From NCBI RefSeq assembly GCF_001625305.1, contig NW_017804054.1:395648-459647 (forward strand): 64,000 bases of DNA, given 5' to 3'. This DNA is from Branchiostoma belcheri. Lineage: Eukaryota > Chordata > Leptocardii > Amphioxiformes > Branchiostomatidae. Position 1 is the first letter of the stretch, and each line of letters begins with the position of its first letter. The notes beneath the pieces were generated by a model, which was not told the DNA's origin, did no database searches, and saw nothing but the letters and a program-made list of their open reading frames with translations. Positions 48,273 to 59,700 of the stretch are shown here, piece after piece. Made by a program: the position numbers and the translations under genes.

Positions 48273-51200
48273 GCTGAAAAAGAATCCATAGAAGTGTGAC
48301 GTGACATGCTGCATCTCAAATGACTGAAAGTGCAATGTGGGAACAAGGAGGTTGTACTGGAGACACTATAACCTCTTTCATGGTTCTAATTTTTTGGAGA
48401 TGTGAAAAGGAGTCTAGAAAATGTGACATACTGTGTGATTAAAATCAGTGCAAGGTTAAGTGACTGGATGGGTGTATTATTCTAAGCATGACTTAGATTA
48501 TGAAATACAGAGACTTACTTTTGGAATATCTTCATTTCCTTCAGCATCTTCAAGTCCACTGGTTTGCTGAGCCGTCATCGCAGGTTTCTCCCAGACAGGA
48601 CAGCTGACTTTCAGCACACACCTAATGATATGAAAGGATAATTAGCATGATGCAAAACCATCCCTGGGCAACACTTAATGAACATACCTGTAAGTAATGA
48701 TCGATCAGAACACCCCTTATGACATAAAAGGATAATTAGCATGATGAAAAAGTAAAAAAAAAACACTGAATGAGTCTTAAAGGAAATGAAAAGGTCTTTT
48801 TTAAAGATATGGCCTTTCCAAAAAAGCAAAATGTTGAAAGTTGTAAACCTGTATCTCACCTGAATAAACTCTGTGCCTTCAAGTGAACTGGTTTGGACAC
48901 AAGTCAGCAACCATCAGGTGTCTCCCACATCTGGCCCTTACAACACATCTAAAGACAGGAAAGGAGTATTAGTGTAATGTTTAAAAACCAAGGGCAATAC
49001 AGAATGACAGTATAAGATACATTATTATGATAAAATTGCACAATCACTGATAGAACCTTTGCTTGTTTGGTTGTAGAAAGTTGTAATATAACGAAAGTTG
49101 TAATATAATGAAAGTTGTTTTAAACATGTTACTAATAGACTAAGTGTGTTCTGAACTACTGAAGAAAATAGTAATACATGTATGCACATAAGCTGTAAAG
49201 CATTCTCACCTGTACAGACTCTTCACTCCACTGTGTCTTCAAGTCAACTACCGGTAGTCCTCGTCTGGCCTGGTTCCGATGTCGCCCCTCGTCACAGGTT
49301 TCTCAGAACAGGAACATCACGGACACACCTAACTATATGCAAGAATAGTTAGACTAAGTGTCATGTCAAAAAAGCATATATCCAGGCAACATCTAATGAT
49401 TATAAAAGAAAAATTGTATACATTCTTAAAACCTAAGGAATGTTTTTAATGTCATTGGTGTGTCACAGAGTTCTTAATAAATAACAGACAAAAATAAAAA
49501 AAAATTGTCAAGCATTGTCTCACCTGTACAAACTCTTCATGTCACTCTTGAGCCTTAAAATCACCAAGTCTAGTCTGGTCCAAACTTCTCTTGTCAGGTT
49601 TAGACAGGAGCCATGGTCACTATTGCATCAGTCAGCAGCCACCTAACTATACAACATTATAAGTTACACATTTGTCTCAAATAACACCAAAATAATAATA
49701 GGTAAAATACAGAATTCAGATTGTTCTTACCTGATATTCATCTGAGGTTTTGAAATCTCCAGGTTTGGTCCAATCTTCTATTGTCAGGTTCAGACAGAAG
49801 TCATCACTACTGCATCAGTCAGCAGCCACCTAACTATACAGACATTAGAAGTTACACAGTAATTTGTCTCAAATAGCAAAATGGATGGTAGGTTAAGTGC
49901 AAAATTCAGATATTTCTCACCTGATATTCATCTGGGGTCTTCAAATCTCCAGGTCTGGTCTGGCCAGGTCTGGTCCAAACTTCTCTTGTCAGGTTTAGAC
50001 AGGAGCCATGATCACTATTGCATCAGTCAGCAGCCACCTAACTATACAACATTATAAGTTACATGCTTGTTTCAAACAACTCCAAACATGGTTGGGAAAA
50101 TATAGAATCCAAATTTTTCTCACCTGGCCTAATACTCTGGTGCCTCTGTCATCACAAGTCTCCTCTCCTCAGGACTTAAGTACAGCTAGCTAACCCTCGG
50201 GAAACAGACATGTACAGCTACATGATTCTATGACGAGTATACTATTTTATTAGATAGTCACAAGTTATTATCAGTTCTGTCAACATAGAGAATAAATCGA
50301 AGCTTTCCGGCTTTATTAATTTCATAAAATGCTGATGGATACATAATTTACATGGTATAATCATCATGTCATTCCTAAAGGTTAAAGTTGATATTTCAAA
50401 AGATTTGTTAATTACAAACACCATGAAACAATGTGACAGTAGCAACCACATAAAACATTAATAGCAAGACTACTAAAAACTACAAGCTCTTCATCTGAAG
50501 CTGTATATACAAAATTCAAATAAAAAAGGTGCAGAATGATTGGACCCTTGCGACCTGCCAGTGCAATTTCTGTTTGGCTTTGGGGTTTAATTTAATTTAG
50601 ACACGTTCCACGTTCCAACAGGTGTTTTTTTTAAATAAAAGACAGTTTTTATGAGTGCATTTTTATTACAAATTTGAACTTGCCACGTTGTATACTTGGT
50701 GAACGAGATCTAGATTTACACATAACGTTATATTTAGCACACATCGCACATGGAAAACGTTCGAGAAAACGCGGCAAAATTGGAAAGGCTTTCTCAGATA
50801 AGGAACGGTCCCTCGTAGAGTCCCTCGGAAGTTACAGATCTACACCATTTCTTGCGGAATATGACATGTTCTTCAAGATGATGTCTGCCAAATAGTTTGT
50901 TGCTTACTTACCTATACGAAATAGCGACGTCGTCTCCAAACCACGCAATTCTTCGCCATTTTGTCTTTGCCGAAATTTCTCCAGATCAGGAAATCCGCAT
51001 TTTCTCCTGAAAACACCACGAGAACGGGAATTAACATACTTCAAAAACTACCCACCGTTCCACCACTTGTTACAAAGACATTCTGTCGACAAAAACTCGA
51101 TAAAGTACCCGAAAAGGTGCACAAAAATCAGGAACATGTAACGTTACAACCCAGAAATTTTTCTGAGTACTAAACCGCCATTTTGAACGAACCATGCAAA

Positions 51201-52030
51201 GCGTGCTTTTACACGTGTTCAAACGTCCCTGTCCAATAAGCTTCTAATTTAATTACGAAGAAAGTTTTAACTGATAAAACGGTTAACTCGATCTTTCTAT
51301 TACACGTTAACAAACACAAAAAAAAATACGGAATGAAGTTTCCAAACTTTTTATACCGTGTTTATTTCGATTTGAACCTTTTCAGTTTCCAGCCTTATTT
51401 ACGCGAGGGAGGGAAAATCAGAGGGATTTAATTATGCACACGTGCACATTCCAACAGGTGGTCTGAACCACGCCGAGAAAAACAAAACGCAGTTTCTCTT
51501 ACCGCATTGCTTTTGACAAAAATGAACTCACAATGTTGTATAATGACTAATGACACCTATACATACATTTAATATACACCATGCACGGAAAATGTTCAAG
51601 AAAACGCGGCAAAATTGACTCTTTCAAAGCCTGTCTCAAATTAGGAGCGGTCGCTCAAGTTACAGAAATACACTATTTTGACGGAATATGACTTGTTGAA
51701 TATGACATCATGGTTCTTCAACATAATGTCTGCCAAATAGTTTCTTGCTTACCTGTACGAAAAAGCAGCAACGTCGTCTCCAGGCCAAACCACGCCATTC
51801 GTTCGCCATTTTGTTGTCTTGCCGAAAATCCACCAGGTCAGGAAATCCGCATTTTCTAAAAAAAAAAAACACAACGAGAACGGCAATTAATCTACTTCGA
51901 AAACTTCCCATTGTTCCACCGCACAGTTTAGAAATACATTCTACCGACCAAAGCTCAAAAAAGTACCCGAAAAGTTGCACAAAATTAACAACCCAGAACA
52001 TTCCCGCAGTACGAAAGCGCCATTTTGAAT
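48071..52030 (-). ncRNA. Probable minus-strand noncoding gene with repeated exons
   Basis: Reading the minus strand, exon-like units with acceptor and donor sites occur at 50189-50124, 50037-49921, 49829-49731, 49642-49524, 49328-49210, 48948-48860, 48621-48519 and 48153-48071. Most acceptors are (A/T)TAG and most donors CAG|GTGAGA or GTAAGA. Several units share GTGGCTGCTGACTGATGCA and CTGACAA-AGAAG-TTGGACCA. All three frames contain stops in the best-conserved units, so they do not code for protein. Candidate first exons end at 51753 and 50912 (GTAAGC/GTAAGT donors) under YY1-like CAAAATGGC motifs. It reads like a long noncoding RNA built by tandem exon duplication; transcription is inferred only. 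Confidence 0.45.
48519..50189 (-). repeat. Tandem array of exon-plus-intron units, seven diverged copies
   Basis: The units recur every 190-360 bp and are most alike in the three at 49524-50037, which share the GCAGCCACCTAACTATAC end (plus strand) and TTCTCTTGTCAGGTT. The units toward 48.5 kb are more diverged, suggesting stepwise duplication. Confidence 0.75.
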
Positions 52031-52530
52031 GAACCATGCACCACGTGCTTATTTTACGCAGGTGTTCAATCGGTCCTGTCCAAAAAGCTTCTAATTTAAT
52101 TAAGAAGACAGCTTCAACAAACAAAAGCAGATCACCAAGTATCACACGTTTACAAAAAATACGAAGTTTCCAAACGTTTCTATGCCTTGTATTTCGACGA
52201 TTTGAACCTTTGAGTTTCCAGCCTTATTTACGCGAGGTTTGGGAGGGAACATCAGGGCATTTTGCACATTCCAACAGGTGGTTATGAACCACGCCGAGAA
52301 AAACAAGACAGTTTCTGTTATCGTATTGCTTTTTAAGAACATGAGCTTACGACGTATAATTCACAAATGAGACCTACACATACATTTATCATACACTATG
52401 CATTGAAAATTTTCAAGAAAACGCGGCAAAATCGACCCTTTGACAGCCTGTCTGAAATCAGGAATGGTCGCTCAAAAGTTACAGAAATACACCATTTTAC
52501 GGAATATAACTTGTTGAATTTGAATGGAAT
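50590..52530. repeat. Array of about 830 bp direct repeats, two full copies and one partial
   Basis: TTCCAACAGG recurs at 50613, 51450 and 52270 (periods 837 and 820). The copies also share AAGAAAACGCGGCAAAAT, GAACGGTC, CAGGAAATCCGCATTTTCT, AAGTACCCGAAAAG and AAGCTTCTAATTTAATTA. Copies 1 and 2 both contain two CAAAATGGC-type motifs on the minus strand and a minus-strand donor, so the unit looks like a duplicated promoter plus first exon. Confidence 0.85.
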
Positions 52531-53059
52531 AGAGACCGTTGGGATTATACTCTACAAAGATCCAGGCTGAAAGATGTCAAAAGTTTGATTTTTCTGGAAT
52601 TCATCCCCTATCACACCCCGTTTTGGAGCGCTCCTTCCGAAAGGGCGCGTATCTCGCGTATTTTTTTTATTACCCAGATTCGGCCGCTTCGCGAGTTGGG
52701 AAACGAGATGGGCTCTTATGGGGGTTTTACTTCAGGTCTTTGCATCTGTTCATTTTTGATACAAAGTTACAAGCATTCCTAGAACTTTTACCAGCGACGG
52801 AATACGGAGCGTTTTCGTCAGTATTTCTGCCATTTCAGTTTTCAGAATCCCCAAAACTCCGAAAACGTAGCATTACAATTTATTAAAAACGAAACTCTCA
52901 TAACTCCATAACACAATTCTAAAACAGTTTCTTTCGTATTAGCCATTCATGGATCAACTTTCTCAGTTCAGTGTGCAATGCTCTAAACCTGCACTACCTG
53001 TTTACATTCATTCATCTTTCCTATTCAAATAAACACAAGCATCACACAAAATGCTTGGG
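52531..53059. other. Spacer between the 830-bp array and IKK
   Basis: Overlapping frames near 52539-52886 have no recognised domain. No repeat or RNA structure noticed. Confidence 0.35.
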
Positions 53060-53631
53060 TCATTGGTGAAGAAAAACTTTATTTTCTGCCACATATAGCT
53101 ACATCTTGAAGATTTACAATTACACTGTACTGTAACTCTGATTTAACTGGCCAGTGGCAGAGGCTGCAATAATCTATGTACATGAATTTAGAAAAAAAAA
53201 TCTCCTAATATTAACAGTTGCAAGTACATAACTTTACAGGAAATTCAGAGATTGACTCATAACTTCCTCTCAAAATGGAATGACATGGTGCCTAAAAGCT
53301 GAAAGACAGTAAATGATTAACTGCTGCACTAACTTACATTGTTAACTTACTAATTAACTTACTTATTTAATAGGTATGTAATGTCAGTAGTACAGCAATC
53401 ATTCTACATATACTGAAACACGATACTAAGTGGTAATGATACTATGCAATAAAAGATTTTCAGTCTACCAATAATAGTAAGAAAGAAACAACAAAAAAAG
53501 CATAAAAGTATCCATAATTGCATTGAATCTTATAGCATTTTGGCCACATGTGTTTGTGTAATTCACTTGATGTCGAGCCTGCTTGTTTACCAGCAGCAGC
53601 ATTTTAATGTGTTCAGAAGTGTAGACAGGTT
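53060..53631 (-). other. IKK: IKK 3' UTR with poly(A) signal
   Basis: Minus-strand AATAAA at 53083-53078, about 550 nt after the stop, with cleavage expected near 53060. Sequence is AT-rich with no frame. Confidence 0.7.
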
Positions 53632-53718
53632 TTATAAACTCTCCTCTACAGATTCAGGTGTATTGTCTCTGTTGTCTCTGGCCTCCTTTCCATCCTCCAG
53701 AAAACTCCAGTCAAGTGA
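53632..53718 (-). CDS. IKK: IKK last exon: NEMO-binding motif and stop
   Basis: Encodes [16 protein letters not shown] and ends PESVEESL then TAA. LDWSFL matches the LDWSWL NEMO-binding hexapeptide of vertebrate IKKalpha and IKKbeta, with Phe for the second Trp. The tail after it is rich in acidic residues. Confidence 0.93.
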   Translation of the reverse strand, partial: SLDWSFLEDGKEARDNRDNTPESVEESL

Positions 53719-56700
53719 CTGAAAAGAATAACAGTAGTTGTAAAAAAATCTTGTGGTAGCTGCTTTGATCTATTATATATAGTAATACATGTAGTATCCA
53801 GTCTTCTGTTATACTGTTGCAGGGGTAAATATGATTATCATAATGATTACATAATGCTACTAAGACTAGAATCTGTGTTTATGTATATGTATATGTATAT
53901 GTCACAGAGGAGACTGGAATCATGGTTTTTTAATGATTGTTTCCTAAAATGTGCTGCATACTATTCACTAGTTTTTGAAGTAACATGTACATGTAGTTAT
54001 AGACTAAAGTTACTGTCACTAGTGAGTAGTATGCAGTACATTTTAGGGTTAGAAACAATAACTGAAAACCTTGATTCCCCTAGATTCCAATCTCCCCTGT
54101 AATATATACAACATATGATTATTATGTGATATAAAAGAGTATGTATGTACTATATGTAACCAACCTGTGTGTTGGACAAGCTGTCAGACTCAAGGTTTAT
54201 GATGCTGCTGAACATCTCTGAAAACCTGAGGAAAGAAAAAAGTTGTCGTTGAGCAAAACTCATCCAACATACACCGTTCATCAGTAAAGAGATGGGTCAT
54301 AGAAGTTGTGTAATACTGTTTACCATCTTATTAGTAGTACAGTGTATTACAAATTCTAAAGAAAGATGTAGTCTCTGCCATTTTAATATTAGGTGACCTG
54401 AAGGACCTAAAATTGAAACATTCACAGATTAAAGTCTTGGACACGTCACCTTTCAAATCTAACATCTTAAGAACAGAATCTTTACATGAAGAATGTCTAT
54501 GATTTCTATGACTTTATCATACAAACTCAGAATGAACTTGGGAGGAAAAATTACCTTCCTCTCACATCCTGGTTCTCACTTTTTGCCACCATGGATTCCT
54601 CACTGAAAAAATAAAAACATATCATGTAAAACAACAAACAAGAGAATGTTCCCTTCACCCAAAAAGTTGAGAGACTTCAAAACACTTCAAAAGGAGAAAT
54701 ATGAAATTCAATATAAGATATAGAGTGCAGAAAATAATATGATAAGCACATTCTACCCAATGTCATGAAAGTTGCAGCAGTCAACAATATTCCGAATTTC
54801 CTTATTGCCTCCTGTCTTCACTGTTCACAGCTATTACTGACTGTTTAAGTGTCCATACATACACATGCTACTGACCATGTTTTCTCCAGGTAGACATAGG
54901 ACACATATAGTACTACTGACCATGTTTTCTCCAGGTAGACAGACGACACATACAGTACTACTGACCATGTTTTCTCCAGGTAGACAGACGACACATACAG
55001 TACTACTGACCATGTTTTCTCCAGGTAGACAGAGGACACATACAGTACTACTGACCATGTTTTCTCCAGGTAGACAGACGACACACTGCTGGTACTTGAG
55101 GACAGGGACCTGTTCTCCATGGCTCCAGGGTTGGTTGGGACAGGGTCAGGAGAGTTCCCAGGAACCTTCTGCAACTATAACACGATGTTTGTTTACATAT
55201 AACCAATAACTGCCTTAAGGTACAACACATCAGCTTTGTTTGTAAGTGCATAAGTGCAAGATGCATAGGTCCAGACTGTATGGTTCGTTCCATTAACACC
55301 AGGAAGGACCCCTACTCTTTTCAACAACTGTCACAGTGGTGAAATCTTTAACATGCTCAAAGTGTAGCTTTCCTATAGGACCCCTGGCTTCATGTTCAAT
55401 TCACCACTCATTGACTTACCACCGACAGACTGTTCATCGACTTACCACAACTTTCAGTAACGTCCATAGGTCCTGTTGCCTCTTCCTCTGGAATGCAGTC
55501 AGCTTTTTCCTGGATTCTTCAATGTCCTTAAGAGTCCTTTGCATGTTGGGGAGCAACTCCTTCACTTCTTTTCTCAGCTCTATCAGCTTCCTGAAAAATA
55601 TCACAAGTGAGAATTACATTGACGTTAACGTTACATGTATGATTGTAGACTTTTGAAATCCATTGTCAGACAGTGACAAACTTCTTAGGTGAGTGATTTG
55701 GTATCAAGGTTACTGACTAGGGGGTCAGGTTTTGCTTGATTATTTTGACATTTTTGTACATTAACACTTGATATCAATGAAATTGTCTTATCAATGTTAG
55801 TAGTTTTATCAAGATCTTGTTCCCCCCTCACACAAACCCCACATGTGCTCCATTCAAATAGTTGCCATGAACTAGCTTACATGTATCACTAACGTTACAT
55901 AGGGAAGCATGACAAGAGTCAAAGTTGCTGTACGGTTACACTTGGTTGTTTTGACATTGTGCTGTACTGAGTATATGTAATTTTAAACTGGTACTTACAT
56001 GAGATGGGTGTATATGTCCTCCACAAGGTTGTCTCTCTTGGTGACACAGTTCAGCACAACTCTCACCATCTTCTGACTGTCTCTGTAGTGTATTCTCTCT
56101 TCTGCAAGATCAAAATGGACAGAGAAGAGTTTAATATGTATACTAAGCAACACAGCATGTCCCATACAGTCATAGTAATCCCAAGAAAGTATACTTACTA
56201 AGAGAGATCCTTGGGTTTACTATTTCATGGCTCAAAATTCATTTTTGGGGACAGGTACACATGGCACACCTAACCTAAACATTTTGGTGCACAGAAAAAA
56301 GTTGCACAACATGCACAACATAAAATATAAGAACCCAAATTCTATAGCTAACTTAAAGGAAAGATACAACAAAGATTTGAAGAGGAATTATGATGTTACC
56401 AGCCAGGAGACTTGTTTCCTCTTACCTCTGGGAGTTTGTCTGAGCTCATTGAAGAGATTCAAGGCCTGTTTTGCTCTGAAATGATAACATGACAGTTGAA
56501 TATTTGTGTTAAAACAACACAACTCTCATACCACAACTGAATAGATTCTCTAAACAGTCAGAGACCTGCAGGAATTGGAGACAGGAGATAACTGGCTTCA
56601 AATCACTGTCCTTGCAAAGTCTAGCATATGGAAATGGCTATGGAAACACAAACACACAAACACACCCAAAACAAAACCTTCATACACAGAGGTTATCAAG

Positions 56701-59700
56701 ATGTTGAGACAAACACAACTGTCGACCTACATGTCGTCTAGCTCTTCTATCTGTCTCCTGCGAGCCAGCGGACTCCTCTGAGGCTGGACCAGTTTAGTCT
56801 GCAGCGCTGTACTGGCACTCTCATGTTTTTGCACCTCCTCTTGCTAAACAATGAACAAATTTGCATGTTTTTAGCAACTGTCCACAATGACATATTGATG
56901 ACACATATTTTGAAACAAAAATCAAACAATAATCTGTATCAACCTTGTCAATGACTTGTACAATTTAGAGAATTTTTTTCTGCAACTACATGTAGTTATC
57001 TATTGTTTTTTCTTTAACTTGGGATGATCAGGAGTTAATCACTTACATGGACTGCAGTGACTGCCTCAACTTCCTTCTGTGTTTCTCTCCAAGACCTGAA
57101 CATCTTTTCAGAAGCTGTGAGTGAAAATGAAGGTATGCTTTAATTGTAACACTGTCACACTGCAATGTTGTAACAAAACCAAGGATAGCGTAAATAAATT
57201 ATTACATTTTATGTGTAGATTTCTTAGTACATGGTAGTATTGAAAGCAAACACTCACTTATTCCTGTTGTAGACTGCTCAGCATATTTCTCCATATCACA
57301 CTCAAGGCTGAGCAATGAAAAATAATCAAAATCAACTGTGGTGCTTTAGTTCCATTAAAAGCGCGTAAATATTAACATGAATAGGATTAAGAAATTAGCT
57401 ATTAAGTTCTCTATGATCAGACAAGGGTTCTGAAGAATTGATTTTCTATCAGAAAGTACATGACTGTGTGTTGTACATGACATTGTATTTTGCACATTAA
57501 GGACTAATGACTGAAACAAGAAGCAAAGTCACAGCTAGTCATCCCAACTGTTTCAAGACAATCGAGGCATAAGGTTAGGAATGAAATTGAATAAATGAAC
57601 CACTATTGAACTAAACTGTGCCAAAGCTAGTAAAAAGCATTCTGCCACATGTCCTGACCTGGCAATAAAGTGTGCTTCCTGTCCCTTGTATGTAGAGAAA
57701 CTGCTGGAGATCTCCTTCACCAGTTTGGTCAGCATGTTCTGGAGACGTAGAAGGTTCAGCCTGAAGAGGGAAGTTCCAAAACCATTATATTGTACATCAT
57801 TTATAACAGTGCAGGCTTCATTTGCACTACAAGTAGTATGTAGTGGTATGGATGTCACACAATTTTCCTAATAAAGCTAAAGGCTAATAAAGATACAATG
57901 TTCACTGTTTGAACATCTGTTTGACTTACATGGATGCTCTGCTTCCTTTGAACAACTGATTGTAGGCATCTGCCATCAGTCTACAATAGTGGTAGGACAG
58001 GCCATAGGATTTTTTCCTCTCCTAAGAAAACAAATATACAATGAGACAAGTCCCCTCTTCACTCTGACTACTCATACAGCATTTGAAAAAAAAAGGTTTG
58101 TCATTAGTTCACCATTTTTACTGATGACATCAATTATAGTACATGTATTATTGGTGTAAGCGGATCCAAATCTTTTAGCAAAGATATATTGACAAAGATT
58201 TAGACTTTAAAACTAATACTCCATTACTAAGGTAATTGGAATGGATGAAAACTACAAAAATTCAATATAACAAGCAAAGCAACTTACTGGATATGGCTGC
58301 AATGTATGTGGTTCAGCAACTGACATAAAAAAAGGTGTATAAGTAAGTTAGAAGTGATGCAAGGACTGTATGACTGCATTTCACTGCAAAATTGCGTTTC
58401 ATCAAAAATTTCATCAAACCCAGAAATTGTTGACAAGCATGAAATAACAAATAACACTTACTCATGACTTTAACCACCTCAGGAAGAGGTCTGACGACCC
58501 ACTTCGAGTCATCAATGTAGTTCTTGTTGAACAGGAACACGATATTGTCGTCCTTGCCCTGAAAAACAAGATGGTTTAACAATTATAAAGACACAAAACT
58601 GCCGAGTCATTGAATCCTGCATAAAGCATAATGAATTGAGAAGCTGCAGAATTTAGTGGAGATATTGCCCTTTCTGTCAGTCTGTGGTTACAACATTCCC
58701 CTCCCCCTTACTTCCTGTGACTCTAATGTATTCAAATAACTGCAGACACAGAAGTAGATGGACAAACCCAATGAAAATGAAACCTCTGTACACAGAGGTA
58801 ACAAGTCTAACCAAATCATGTTTATGAAATCCCCTCCATATATGATACGCCATTTTTATAGAACGTAGCACTTAGCCTGTGTTTACGAAGAGTTAAAGAT
58901 CTTGCAATGACCCCCATCCAAGGGGCGGCAACCGTTAGTAGCACCGGTAGCCAGGAGCATGATTAGCTAGGCTGAATAGCACCAGTTAGACAGTATGGGT
59001 TTGTACGAATGTTACACAATAGTACTAAGTTTCACTCACGGGTTCATCCCAGCACTGGGAGACCTTGCCGTTGGGATCAGGAGACATGCCAGTGGAGAAC
59101 ATGAGCTCCTGTTGTTCTACCGGCATCTGTGTCTCCAGGGCCAGCCGGATCATCAGCGACTCCACTGTCTCATCCTCCTCCACCGGGTACGAGTACAGCT
59201 GCCCCGTGTGCATGTCCAGCACATGGACTATCTGGAACAAGTAAAACAGGTAAAACCTAATATACTCCCTAACTCACTATCTGGTATAGATACATAAGCT
59301 TGCACACTGATGCTGAGGCTTGATGTACAAATCTCATAAATAAGTAGGTAAAATTGCAGCTGTGCACCTAACTTTCCCCAGTTTATGATAATGCCAGCCA
59401 ATCTTATTATTAATTAAAGGGTCATAGCTAAGATTTTCCATACTGATATGATGTGCTTTCAATTGATCAATAACTGCAGATTACAAGATTCACATTGTGT
59501 ACTGTACATTAGGAATAACACTGTTTTTGTACTAAGAGATTTAGAAAATGAGTGGTGCAAGTAACACTTTTCTGGAACAGGTGATTTTGAATGTTACCAG
59601 TGCAGGTACATTGTACATGCATGCAGAGATACATAACGCAAGTATTTTGACCTTGAGGTCTAAGATAGAGTCCAGCAGTTCAAAGCATGTTGCCCTGTTG

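Noticed and set aside
48519-50189. CRISPR-like array, because of regularly spaced repeats
   Set aside because: Repeats are long, diverged and unevenly spaced, carry splice sites, and the DNA is eukaryotic.
51708-52145. 145-codon minus-strand frame in the 830-bp array
   Set aside because: Not preserved in the other copy of the repeat, crosses the proposed donor, and has no recognised domain.
54834-55209. Long repeated peptides on both strands at the IKK minisatellite, considered as a separate repeat protein
   Set aside because: The minus frame is the IKK exon 21 frame running on through the 45-bp repeat; the plus frame is its shadow.
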